Positions 6,285 to 13,508 of a stretch of DNA of 13,508 bases are shown piece by piece; positions within the stretch are counted from its first letter, which is position 1, and each line of letters begins with the position of its first letter. Location: positions 20,030 to 33,537 of the forward strand of contig CAKMZE010000012.1 in the NCBI GenBank assembly GCA_929200295.1. Reading direction: 5' to 3'. A program made the position numbers and the translations under genes. A model generated the notes under the pieces. That model had not been told where the DNA came from, did not search any database, and was given only the letters and a program-made list of their open reading frames with translations. The DNA comes from an uncultured Alphaproteobacteria bacterium (lineage in GTDB: Bacteria > Pseudomonadota > Alphaproteobacteria > Rhodobacterales > Rhodobacteraceae).

Positions 6285-8111
6285 ATGGCCATGGCCATCG
6301 AGCATACAGATGCAATGGCACCCGTCATGGCTTTTGCCTTGGTGGGTGCTTTAGGCGTTGGATCACAATGGCTCGCGTGGCGTTTGCGCATGCCTGCCAT
6401 TGTGATGATGCTTGGTGCAGGTGTTTTGATCGGCCCCGTTCTGGGGGTGTTTGACCCCGCCAGAGACATCGGGCCGCTTATGGGGCCGATTATTTCAATC
6501 GCGGTGGCTATTATCCTGTTTGAGGGCGGGCTCACCCTCAATTTCCACGCCTTACAAGATGCACAGAAAGGTGTGCGGCGTTTGGTGTTTCTCGGGGCAC
6601 CACTTGGTTGGATTAGCTCTACTTTGGCCCTACGCTATGGGGCAGGGGTAAGCTGGGAAAGTGCCGCCGTTTTTGGTGGCATTATGATCGTGACGGGACC
6701 GACTGTGATTGCGCCATTACTGCGCACAGCGCGGCTGTCGCGCAGGCCCGCGGCATTGTTGCAATGGGAAGCAATCGTCAACGATCCAATTGGCGCGCTC
6801 GCAGCTGTGCTCGCGTTCGAAGTTGTATTGGTCATGAACACGGCGGTAGATATGTCATCCGCCGCGATGACCCTTGTGATCGGCGTGCTCGTTGCGACGG
6901 CGCTGGGGTTGATCGCGGGATGGGGGCTGGCGCGCAGCTTTAAGCGCGGGCTTGTCCCTGAATATATGAAAGTGCCCGTGCTCTTTGCGCTGCTATTGGG
7001 TATTTTCGCCCTCTCTGATCATGTGCTGCATGAAAGCGGTCTTTTGGCCGTTACGATCATGGGGATCGTGATCGCGAATGCAAATCTGCCCAGCTATGTA
7101 GAGCTGCGCAGGTTCAAAGAACACGCGACCGTGCTCTTGGTCTCTGGCGTGTTTATCTTGCTCGCAGCGGGGCTTGATTTTGCGGCATTGGCCAAGCTGG
7201 ATTCGCGCGCGATTTGGTTTGTCGTTCTTGTTGTGCTTGTTGCACGACCCCTCACTGTGATGATCTCACTTCTGGGGTCTGGCGTGCCGATCAAAGAGCA
7301 GATCCTTGTGGCGTTCACAGGACCACGCGGTGTTGTTCTTGTCGCTGTGGCGGGGCTCTTTGGTGAACGGCTCTTGGCTTTGGGCATAGCGGATGCGGCG
7401 CTGATTGGACCGCTTGCCTTTGTGCTTGTTGCGACGACGGTTGTTTTGCATGGGTTCACCTTATCGCCATTTGCACGCGCTCTGGGGCTGACGGCGTCAG
7501 ATACGCCGGGGGTTTTGATCGTGGGTGGCGCGAAATGGACAACTGCAATGGCGGTTGCATTGCGCGATGCAGATGTTCCCGTTCTTGTCGCGGATTTGAA
7601 TTATAGCCATTTGCGACCTGCGCGCGCTGAGGGGCTTGAAACGTTTTCAGGTGACATTTTGTCCGAAGCCGCCGAAAACCGGCTTGAGCTGATGCGCTAT
7701 GAAACGCTGATCGCGGCGACGGATAATGATGCTTATAACACGCTCGTGGCCACGGATCTTGCGCCTGAATACGGGCGCGATAACGTCTATCAGATTTTGC
7801 GCGAGAAAGCAGATAGCGCGCGCCACCAATTGCCAAGCACCTTGGGCGGCAGACATTTTGGGCCAGAAAAATCCCATGCTGAACTTGAGAAAATGATCGC
7901 AGAGGGGTGGCGCTTTGCAACGACGGGCCTGACCGAGACCTTTGGCCTAAGCGATTGGATTGAAGCGAACCCTGAGTGCCATCTGATTGCGCAAATTGCG
8001 GAGAATGGCGCGGTGAAATTCATCCGCAACAGCGATGAGCTGACAAAATCGGCCAACCTGCGTCTGCTCGCTTTGCGCGCGCCTGATGGGATCAAACCGC
8101 AGAGCACATAA
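6285..8111 (+). CDS. CPA1-type cation/proton antiporter with C-terminal RCK (TrkA-N-like) domain
   Basis: 608-residue inner-membrane protein. Residues about 12-400 carry roughly a dozen hydrophobic helices, including MPAIVMMLGAGVLIGP and ILFEGGLTLNF, which are typical of Na+(K+)/H+ exchangers. The transport-site pair Asn166-Asp167 (EAIVNDPIGA) is the CPA1 ND motif. Residues about 409-530 form an RCK/TrkA-N-like Rossmann fold: VLIVGGAKWTT (410-420), VLVADLN, and the TDNDAYNTLVA segment. A roughly 80-residue cytosolic tail follows. The nucleotide loop reads VGGAKWTT instead of GxGxxG, so NAD(H) binding may be altered or lost. ATG 6285 is preceded by GAAGGGG; ATG 6291 has a better spacer (8 nt) and is a close alternative. 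It lies between the VPLPA-CTERM gene and argS. Likely jobs are pH and Na+/K+ homeostasis; ion choice cannot be read from sequence. Confidence 0.9.
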   Translation: MAMAIEHTDAMAPVMAFALVGALGVGSQWLAWRLRMPAIVMMLGAGVLIGPVLGVFDPARDIGPLMGPIISIAVAIILFEGGLTLNFHALQDAQKGVRRLVFLGAPLGWISSTLALRYGAGVSWESAAVFGGIMIVTGPTVIAPLLRTARLSRRPAALLQWEAIVNDPIGALAAVLAFEVVLVMNTAVDMSSAAMTLVIGVLVATALGLIAGWGLARSFKRGLVPEYMKVPVLFALLLGIFALSDHVLHESGLLAVTIMGIVIANANLPSYVELRRFKEHATVLLVSGVFILLAAGLDFAALAKLDSRAIWFVVLVVLVARPLTVMISLLGSGVPIKEQILVAFTGPRGVVLVAVAGLFGERLLALGIADAALIGPLAFVLVATTVVLHGFTLSPFARALGLTASDTPGVLIVGGAKWTTAMAVALRDADVPVLVADLNYSHLRPARAEGLETFSGDILSEAAENRLELMRYETLIAATDNDAYNTLVATDLAPEYGRDNVYQILREKADSARHQLPSTLGGRHFGPEKSHAELEKMIAEGWRFATTGLTETFGLSDWIEANPECHLIAQIAENGAVKFIRNSDELTKSANLRLLALRAPDGIKPQST

Positions 8112-8118
8112 GCTGTGA

Positions 8119-8146
8119 TTGACCTTGGCTGGGGGAATGATACATC
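8119..8146 (+). promoter_or_regulatory. possible argS promoter
   Basis: TTGACC (8119-8124), a near-consensus -35, is followed after 16 nt by TACATC (8141-8146), a weak -10. It lies in the 64-bp gap between the antiporter stop and the argS start, where a promoter for the argS-to-scpB series would be expected. Pattern match only. Confidence 0.3.
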
Positions 8147-8175
8147 ACTCCCACGCCGCGCATAGGAATGATACG

Positions 8176-9918
8176 ATGAATCTCTTTTCCAATATCCGCA
8201 CTGTCGTTTTGACGTGCCTTGATGATCTCGTCTCAGAGGGGGCTTTGCCCGAAGGGTTGTCCTTTGACAACGTTTCGGTTGAGCCGCCGCGCGATGCAGC
8301 CCATGGGGATATGGCCACAAATGCTGCGATGGTCCTTGCAAAACCGGCAAAATCTAACCCGCGGGTGATTGCTGAGGCCTTGACTGCAAAGCTGATCACG
8401 GATCCTCGGATCGTGTCTGCGGATGTGGCAGGTCCTGGGTTTCTCAACATGCGCCTAAAGCCTGATGTGTGGCAGGGCGTTGTCAAAGCCGTGCTGAACG
8501 AGCCTAATTTCGGACGGTCCGATATGGGGCAGGGGCAAAAGATGATGGTCGAATATGTGTCGGCCAACCCTACGGGGCCTTTGCATGTTGGTCACACGCG
8601 GGGGGCTGTCTTTGGTGACGCCTTGGCGAGCCTGATGGATTATGCAGGTTACGACATCACCCGCGAATATTACGTGAACGATGGCGGTGCGCAGGTCGAT
8701 GTGCTGGCGCGTTCAGTCTATCTGCGGTATCTTGAAGCCCATGGTCAGGCTGTCGCCTTTGAGGACGGAACCTACCCGGGCGATTATCTGATCCCGGTTG
8801 GGCAAGCGCTTAAAGACAAAGTCGGCGACGCCTTTGTTGGCAAGGGTGAACAGTACTGGCTTGAAGAGATCCGTGCCTTTGCCACGGATGCGATGATGCA
8901 GCTGATCCGCGAGGATCTCGCGCAGCTTGGTATCAAAATGGATGTCTTTTTCTCTGAAAAATCGCTCTATGGTACGGGGCGGATCGAAGATGCGATCGCC
9001 GCGCTTGATGCAAAGGGTTTGATCTATCGCGGCACGCTTGAGCCACCAAAAGGCAAAATGCCAGAAGATTGGGAAGCGCGCGAGCAAACCCTGTTTCGTT
9101 CTACAAAACATGGCGATGATGTTGACAGACCCGTGCAGAAATCTGACGGCTCATGGACTTACTTTGCACCCGATATCGCCTATCATTATGACAAGGTCCT
9201 GCGGGGCTTTGACCAGATTATCAACGTCTTTGGCGCGGATCACGGCGGCTATGTTAAGCGGATCGTTGCAGCCGTTTCAGCGCTATCTGATGAGCGCGTG
9301 CCGTTAGATGTGAAACTGACACAGCTCGTGAAGCTGTATAAAGACGGCGCACCGTTTAAAATGTCGAAACGGGCAGGGACCTTTGTGACCTTGCGCGACG
9401 TCGTTGAACAGGTTGGCGCGGATGTGACGCGGTTTCACATGCTCACACGTAAAAACGACGCGCCTTTGGATTTTGATTTCGACAAGGTCACAGAGCAATC
9501 CAAAGATAACCCGGTATTTTATGTGCAATATGCCCATGCGCGGGTTAAATCAGTGCTGCGCAAGGCAGGGGACGAAGGCATCACCGTAGATGATGCAGCA
9601 TTAGCGGCGGCTGATTTTTCAAAGCTGGATCATGCCGCTGAAATCGCATTGATCAAGAAAATCGCAGAATGGCCACGGATTGTTGAGATCGCAGCCAAGG
9701 GGCATGAACCACATAAGATCGCCTTTTATCTCTATGATCTTGCATCAGAATTTCATAGCTTATGGAATCGTGGCAATGATGATGAGACGCTCCGTTTCAT
9801 CCAAGCGGGCGATATTGCCACATCTCAATCCAAAATTGCACTTGCCAGTGCTGTATCCATTGTGATTTCGCACGGGCTTGGTATTTTGGGTGTAACGCCT
9901 GTTGATGAGATGCGATAA
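8176..9918 (+). CDS. argS: arginyl-tRNA synthetase
   Basis: 580-residue class I synthetase that charges tRNA-Arg with arginine in the cytoplasm. Order: N-terminal tRNA D-loop-binding domain (about 1-110, with the VEPPRDAAHGDMATN block), catalytic Rossmann domain with the HIGH signature as HVGH (137-140) in SANPTGPLHVGHTRG, the YYVNDGGAQ segment, the KMSKS loop as KMSKR (395-399) in PFKMSKRAGTF, and a C-terminal helical anticodon-binding domain ending GVTPVDEMR. ArgS enzymes often lack a standard KMSKS, and KMSKR is usual in this group. ATG 8176 is chosen over upstream in-frame starts because AGGA lies 8 nt before it and MNLFSNIR fits the family N-terminus. It heads the series argS, SPOR, nagZ, scpA, scpB. 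Confidence 0.97.
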   Translation: MNLFSNIRTVVLTCLDDLVSEGALPEGLSFDNVSVEPPRDAAHGDMATNAAMVLAKPAKSNPRVIAEALTAKLITDPRIVSADVAGPGFLNMRLKPDVWQGVVKAVLNEPNFGRSDMGQGQKMMVEYVSANPTGPLHVGHTRGAVFGDALASLMDYAGYDITREYYVNDGGAQVDVLARSVYLRYLEAHGQAVAFEDGTYPGDYLIPVGQALKDKVGDAFVGKGEQYWLEEIRAFATDAMMQLIREDLAQLGIKMDVFFSEKSLYGTGRIEDAIAALDAKGLIYRGTLEPPKGKMPEDWEAREQTLFRSTKHGDDVDRPVQKSDGSWTYFAPDIAYHYDKVLRGFDQIINVFGADHGGYVKRIVAAVSALSDERVPLDVKLTQLVKLYKDGAPFKMSKRAGTFVTLRDVVEQVGADVTRFHMLTRKNDAPLDFDFDKVTEQSKDNPVFYVQYAHARVKSVLRKAGDEGITVDDAALAAADFSKLDHAAEIALIKKIAEWPRIVEIAAKGHEPHKIAFYLYDLASEFHSLWNRGNDDETLRFIQAGDIATSQSKIALASAVSIVISHGLGILGVTPVDEMR

Positions 9919-9950
9919 CGCACACACTTTGGGCGCACATAAGAACGCAT

Positions 9951-9976
9951 GATCGGTCTCCGTGAAATGAGAGATC
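9951..9976 (+). promoter_or_regulatory. bulged hairpin in the argS / SPOR gap
   Basis: GATC (9951-9954) and TCTC (9957-9960) pair with GAGA (9969-9972) and GATC (9973-9976). The stem has 8 bp with a GG bulge and an 8-nt loop. It ends a few bases before the AGAGG ribosome-binding site (9981-9985) of the SPOR gene. There is no T-run, so read-through from argS is likely. Confidence 0.3.
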
Positions 9977-9992
9977 GACAAGAGGCAGAGTG

Positions 9993-11018
9993 ATGGCAGT
10001 TTATTTCGAACAGGGCACCCAGAGTCCGACTTTTACACGTCCTGCAATGATCGTGAATATTGCAGGTGCAATTGTATCTCTTGTGCTGGTTGTTGGGATT
10101 ATCATTTGGGCATACCAGTTGATCCAACGTGATGTTTCGGGCGTACCAGTTGTACGCGCATTGCAAGGCGATATGCGCGTGGCACCCGAGGACCCCGGTG
10201 GTGATCTTGCTCTGCATGCGGGGCTTTCTGTCAATACAATCGCCGCAGAGGGCGAGGCGGCTGATCCTGAAGATACGCTCTATCTTGCACCCGCGACAAC
10301 GGAACTGTCCCAAGATGAATTAGCGGCCCAACCATTGGCCGAGGCCGCTGAACCGCGCGTTGCAGATACGCAAGCCGAAGAAACGCTACAAGAAGCACGC
10401 ATTGAGGTCGAACCGGAACAACCCAGCGGTCCAATGAGCGCAGAAGATTTGCTCGCACTGGCTGAAATGCTGGCCGCGCGCTCTCAGCCACTAAGCGAGC
10501 TTGCACCGGGCGAAGATATCCCACCGCAAGTTACGCTTGATGGGCAGGCCGTTGCAGAAGAAACGACAGATTCTGGTGCTGTGTCTGCATCTGTCCCGGG
10601 TGTTGCGGTCTCAATCCGTCCGGCACTGCGCCCTGCACGCGTCTCAAGTGCGCAAACAGCACCAAGCGTCGATAACTCAGCGGTTGCGGCGGCTCTCGCA
10701 CTTGCTGTTGCTGAAACCGCACCTGCACAATCAGAAACGGCGGCACTTTTATCCGCGCAAGTGCCGAAAGGGACGATTTTGGTCCAGCTTGGCGCATTCC
10801 CATCAGCTGAGCAGGCGGCATTGCAGTGGGGTAATCTGCTGAATAAATTCGACAGCTATCTCACCACCAAAACCCAAGTGATCCAAGAGGCAAAAAGTGG
10901 CGGTCAGACATTCTACCGTTTGCGCGCCGCTGGTTTTGATACAACAGGTGATGCACGCAGGTTCTGTGCCGCAATGGCCGCAGGGCAGGTGGACTGTATC
11001 CCTGTCGTGGCGCGCTAG
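9993..11018 (+). CDS. membrane-anchored SPOR-domain protein
   Basis: 341-residue bitopic protein. It has a short cytoplasmic N-terminus, one transmembrane helix (about 20-41, AMIVNIAGAIVSLVLVVGII), a long low-complexity periplasmic linker (about 45-255) rich in Ala, Glu, Pro and Gln, and a C-terminal SPOR domain (about 258-341) beginning GTILVQLGAFPSAEQAA. SPOR domains bind glycan strands stripped of stem peptides, which gather at the division septum. The protein is therefore probably a septal peptidoglycan or cell-division factor, like FtsN or DedD in topology only. C325 and C335 could form a disulfide in the periplasm. ATG 9993 has AGAGG 7 nt upstream; the adjoining GTG 9990 is less likely. 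Its TAG is immediately followed by the nagZ ATG, indicating coupled translation and a shared cell-wall role. Confidence 0.9.
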   Translation: MAVYFEQGTQSPTFTRPAMIVNIAGAIVSLVLVVGIIIWAYQLIQRDVSGVPVVRALQGDMRVAPEDPGGDLALHAGLSVNTIAAEGEAADPEDTLYLAPATTELSQDELAAQPLAEAAEPRVADTQAEETLQEARIEVEPEQPSGPMSAEDLLALAEMLAARSQPLSELAPGEDIPPQVTLDGQAVAEETTDSGAVSASVPGVAVSIRPALRPARVSSAQTAPSVDNSAVAAALALAVAETAPAQSETAALLSAQVPKGTILVQLGAFPSAEQAALQWGNLLNKFDSYLTTKTQVIQEAKSGGQTFYRLRAAGFDTTGDARRFCAAMAAGQVDCIPVVAR

Positions 11019-12008
11019 ATGCCAAATCGCGCAGTCATCCTTGGCTGCGAAGGTACACATCTCACCAAAGCTGAACACGCGTTCTTTCGGGCGGTTGATC
11101 CATTTGGGTTTATCCTGTTTGCGCGCAACATCTCTGACCCTCAGCAGCTGAAATCACTCACATCATCGTTGCGTGATGCCGTGGGATGGCAAGCACCGAT
11201 CCTCATCGATCAAGAAGGCGGGCGCGTTCAGCGGATGTCACCGCCGCATTGGCGGGCCTATTTACCCGCATACGATCAAATGCTGCGTGCACGCGACCCC
11301 ATGCGTGCGCAATATTTACGCAACCGGTTGATTGCGGCTGAGCTGTATGACGTTGGTATTGATGTCAATTGCGCACCACTTGCCGATCTGGTTGAGCCGC
11401 AAACGCATCCTGTTTTGAAAAACAGGCTCTATGGATCAGATATTGAGACCGTTGTTGAGGCGGCGAATATCTGTGCTGCAGCGTTAATCGATGGGGGGGT
11501 GCTGCCTGTCTTAAAGCATATCCCCGGATATGGGCGGGCCGCTGTGGATAGCCATTTGGCATTGCCTCGGGTGTCTGTATCACCAGCTGATCTGACTGAA
11601 CGTGATTTTGCGCCCTTCCGACAGCTCAAGCACATGGCCATGGGAATGACCGCGCATATTGTTTTTGATGCGATTGATGAAACCGCCCCAGCAACGACAT
11701 CTGCAAAAATGATCAACATGATCCGCAGCGAGATTGGTTTTGATGGTCTGCTCATGTCGGATGATTTATCAATGGAAGCCCTCTCAGGCACCCCTGCTGA
11801 ACGTGCGACCGCCACGCTTGCTGCCGGATGTGATCTTGTTTTGCATTGTAACGGTAAGCTTAATGAGATGCGCGTGGTGGCTGAGGCATGTCACCCGATG
11901 ACGCAACACGCAGATGACCGCGCAAATCGCGCATTAAATCTCCGAAAACCGCCAGATGACATTGACATTGCAGCCTATGAAGCGGAGTTTAAAGCGCTTC
12001 TGGGATGA
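11019..12008 (+). CDS. nagZ: beta-N-acetylhexosaminidase NagZ (GH3)
   Basis: 329-residue cytoplasmic glycoside hydrolase family 3 enzyme. It removes N-acetylglucosamine from anhydro-muropeptides during peptidoglycan recycling. Signatures are FILFARNI near the N-terminus, LIDQEGGRVQRM, the loop KHIPGYGRAAVDSH (166-179) carrying the Asp-His acid/base dyad (D177, H179), and MSDDLSME with nucleophile D248. The loop has PGYG where many NagZ proteins have PGHG; the catalytic residues themselves are intact. There is no signal peptide, as expected. The ATG follows the SPOR stop with no gap, and no clear ribosome-binding site is visible, so translation probably depends on ribosomes finishing the SPOR gene. 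scpA follows after 6 nt. In some bacteria NagZ activity feeds beta-lactamase induction; no ampR/ampC is nearby. Confidence 0.95.
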   Translation: MPNRAVILGCEGTHLTKAEHAFFRAVDPFGFILFARNISDPQQLKSLTSSLRDAVGWQAPILIDQEGGRVQRMSPPHWRAYLPAYDQMLRARDPMRAQYLRNRLIAAELYDVGIDVNCAPLADLVEPQTHPVLKNRLYGSDIETVVEAANICAAALIDGGVLPVLKHIPGYGRAAVDSHLALPRVSVSPADLTERDFAPFRQLKHMAMGMTAHIVFDAIDETAPATTSAKMINMIRSEIGFDGLLMSDDLSMEALSGTPAERATATLAAGCDLVLHCNGKLNEMRVVAEACHPMTQHADDRANRALNLRKPPDDIDIAAYEAEFKALLG

Positions 12009-12014
12009 GTGCGA

Positions 12015-12815
12015 ATGGCGGATACAGAGTTTCAAGAGGATACGATCTCAGTCAGTGAACGGCTCGCGGCCGAAGCGCTGATTGTGGATGTGGGGGCTTA
12101 TGAGGGCCCGCTTGATCTGTTGTTGACGCTTTCGCGTACGCAAAAGGTCGATCTGCGGCAAATCTCTATTTTGGCCTTGGCTGAACAATACCTTGCGTTC
12201 GTTGAACAGGCCAAACAATTGCGGCTTGAACTGGCGGCTGATTACCTTGTGATGGCGGCTTGGCTCGCGTTTCTAAAATCGCGGCTCCTCTTGCCACCTG
12301 ACCCCACAGAAGAAGGCCCCTCAGGCGAAGAGCTCGCCGCTCACCTGGCCTTCCAGCTCGAACGCTTATCAGCGATGCGCGATGCAGCGGCAAAGCTGAT
12401 GGCGCGCGATCAATTGGGGCGTGACTTTTTCGCGCGCGGGGTTACCGAAGATGTGGCACGTGTGCGGCGTGTCACATATACGGCGACGCTCCTTGATCTG
12501 ATGCAAGGCTACGCGCGGATCCGCACCAAGGATGAGTTCCGCCCCTTTGTCATGGATCGCGAGGCGGTCGTGACAATGGAACAAGCGCTTGAACGTATGC
12601 GCCATCTGATTGGCTTTGCAGGCGACTGGACCGATATCGCAAGCTATATGCCAGATGATTGGCTCACTAACCCAGTGCGCGCACGTTCAAGCACAGCATC
12701 AACCTTTGCGGCATCTCTAGAGCTTGCCAAAGAAGGTAAAATCGAAATCCGGCAAGGGGATACCTTTGCTCCGATTCAAATTCGCAAGAGAGACCCTAAC
12801 GATGGCCGCAGCTGA
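12015..12815 (+). CDS. scpA: segregation and condensation protein A
   Basis: 266-residue kleisin subunit of the Smc-ScpA-ScpB condensin, which organises and segregates the chromosome. The N-terminal kleisin signature YEGPLDLLLTLSRTQKVDL follows an acidic leader of about 28 residues. The helical segment AADYLVMAAWLAFLKSRLLLP is typical of the Smc-neck-binding region. The C-terminal winged helix ends FAASLELAKEGKIEIRQGDTFAPIQIR. The length is in the family range. ATG 12015 is preferred, with GGGATGAG upstream. An in-frame GTG at 12009, directly after the nagZ stop, would add two residues. It overlaps scpB by 14 nt, so the two subunits are translationally linked. smc itself is not in the window. 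Confidence 0.93.
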   Translation: MADTEFQEDTISVSERLAAEALIVDVGAYEGPLDLLLTLSRTQKVDLRQISILALAEQYLAFVEQAKQLRLELAADYLVMAAWLAFLKSRLLLPPDPTEEGPSGEELAAHLAFQLERLSAMRDAAAKLMARDQLGRDFFARGVTEDVARVRRVTYTATLLDLMQGYARIRTKDEFRPFVMDREAVVTMEQALERMRHLIGFAGDWTDIASYMPDDWLTNPVRARSSTASTFAASLELAKEGKIEIRQGDTFAPIQIRKRDPNDGRS

Positions 12816-13449
12816 AAACGATAGCCTTTTTGAAGCCCCACCAATGGCCGAGCAAGAGCGCATGGTCGAAGCGATCCTCTTTGCAACAGCAGAGCCTGTG
12901 ACCGTCAAAGAGCTCGCAGGACGTATGCCGCATGGGTCTGACCCAAGTGAGGCAATGGTGCATCTGCGTAAACGCTATGCGGGGCGCGGTGTGGCATTAA
13001 CCAAAATTGACAATGCATGGGCGTTTCGCACGGCACCGGATCTTGGGTTTTTGATGCAAAAAGAAACGGTTGAAGTGCGCAAGCTTTCGCGCGCTGCAAT
13101 CGAAACCTTGGCCATTATTGCCTATCATCAGCCTGTGACCCGCGCCGAAATCGAAGAGATCCGCGGCGTGAGCGTGAGCCGCGGGACAATTGATCAGCTG
13201 ATTGAAATGGAATGGATCCGCTTTGGTAGGCGGCGCATGTCGCCGGGCCGTCCTGTGACGTTTGTTGTAACCGAAGCCTTCCTCGATCATTTCGGCCTCG
13301 AAAACGCGCGCGACTTGCCTGGGCTGCAAGAATTGCGCTCAGCTGGACTTTTGGACAATCGCCCACCGCCTGGCACAGCGCAGCTTAATGATGAGATGGA
13401 AGACACAGATGGGGATGATGATCAGGTGGAAATGTTCGAGGATGAGTGA
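12802..13449 (+). CDS. scpB: segregation and condensation protein B
   Basis: 215-residue ScpB, which dimerises and binds the middle of ScpA in the Smc complex. It has two winged-helix domains: the first about residues 18-90 (MVEAILFATAEPVTVKELA), the second about 95-170 with the conserved run LAIIAYHQPVTRAEIEEIRG and the RPVTFVVTEAFLDHFGL segment. The C-terminal tail (about 190-215) is strongly acidic. ATG 12802 lies inside the scpA end (14-nt overlap) with AAGAGAGA about 8 nt upstream. Longer in-frame starts further into scpA would add a basic extension that homologues lack. At its 3' end an ATG overlaps the stop, and a strong ribosome-binding sequence follows soon after, so the operon continues beyond the window. 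Confidence 0.93.
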   Translation: MAAAENDSLFEAPPMAEQERMVEAILFATAEPVTVKELAGRMPHGSDPSEAMVHLRKRYAGRGVALTKIDNAWAFRTAPDLGFLMQKETVEVRKLSRAAIETLAIIAYHQPVTRAEIEEIRGVSVSRGTIDQLIEMEWIRFGRRRMSPGRPVTFVVTEAFLDHFGLENARDLPGLQELRSAGLLDNRPPPGTAQLNDEMEDTDGDDDQVEMFEDE

Positions 13450-13508
13450 TGAAAGCGTCCAGCCTTTAACCGGAGGCATCAAGGATCGCCAATGTCCCGA
13501 GAATGCCG
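13442..13508 (+). CDS. possible start of the next operon gene (partial, start uncertain)
   Basis: ATG 13442 overlaps the scpB stop and opens a frame with no stop to the window edge (MSDESVQPLTGGIKDRQCPE...). A second candidate is ATG 13492 in a different frame, with AAGGA (13481-13485) 6 nt upstream and CGGAGG (13472-13476) before that; this is the better ribosome-binding setting. In related genomes tatABC tends to follow scpB, but neither short peptide looks like the TatA N-terminus. I cannot decide between the two starts or name the product. Confidence 0.3.
   Translation, partial: MSDESVQPLTGGIKDRQCPENA

Noticed and set aside
7456..7920. 154-codon open frame on the minus strand inside the antiporter gene
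   Set aside because: Shadow of the well-supported antiporter frame; rich in Arg, Pro, Ser and His with no recognisable domain.
11019..12008. NagZ as an inactive homologue because of PGYG
   Set aside because: The nucleophile D248 and the D177/H179 dyad are present, so activity is expected.
1..13508. CRISPR array, tRNA, rRNA, or a defence or toxin-antitoxin system
   Set aside because: Read for spaced repeats, cloverleaf-like segments and small paired genes; none found.

Overview
The window is chromosomal DNA of an alphaproteobacterium, most likely a marine Rhodobacteraceae (Roseobacter-type) member of moderate GC. The evidence is the gene order dgt / argS / SPOR protein / nagZ / scpA / scpB, a DksA that has lost most of its zinc cysteines, a VPLPA-type C-terminal sorting signal, and a perfect CtrA-type box (TTAA-N7-TTAAC). 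I see no transposase, integrase, phage gene, CRISPR array, tRNA or rRNA. Most genes are housekeeping genes in a plausible ancestral order.

Layout. Positions 1-178 (minus) hold the start of a GNAT acetyltransferase cut by the window edge. A 241-bp non-coding stretch follows. Positions 420-1259 (minus) encode a MoxR-type AAA+ ATPase, divergent from dksA (1437-1859, plus). dksA is followed after 1 nt by a class A FAD monooxygenase (1861-3021), which converges with xthA (3029-3835, minus) across only 7 nt. xthA lies downstream of erpA (3914-4240, minus) on the same strand. erpA is divergent from dgt (4344-5483, plus), and an 8-bp inverted repeat lies between them. Next come a CtrA-like box, a leader hairpin and a secreted VPLPA-CTERM protein (5624-6220), which ends in a terminator-like hairpin. 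A large cation/proton antiporter with an RCK-like C-terminus (6285-8111) follows.

The right half is a tightly packed plus-strand series: argS (8176-9918), a membrane-anchored SPOR protein (9993-11018), nagZ (starts directly at the SPOR stop), scpA, and scpB (overlaps scpA by 14 nt). A further gene probably begins at the right edge. This run links aminoacyl-tRNA supply, septal peptidoglycan binding, peptidoglycan recycling and chromosome condensation.

I do not see a clearly undescribed multi-gene system. The points most worth a second look are the CtrA box before the VPLPA-CTERM gene, the placement of that gene and the antiporter between dgt and argS, the erpA/dgt inverted repeat, the cysteine-poor DksA with its leader hairpin and coupled monooxygenase, the MoxR ATPase with no visible VWA partner, and the antiporter's non-canonical nucleotide-binding loop.
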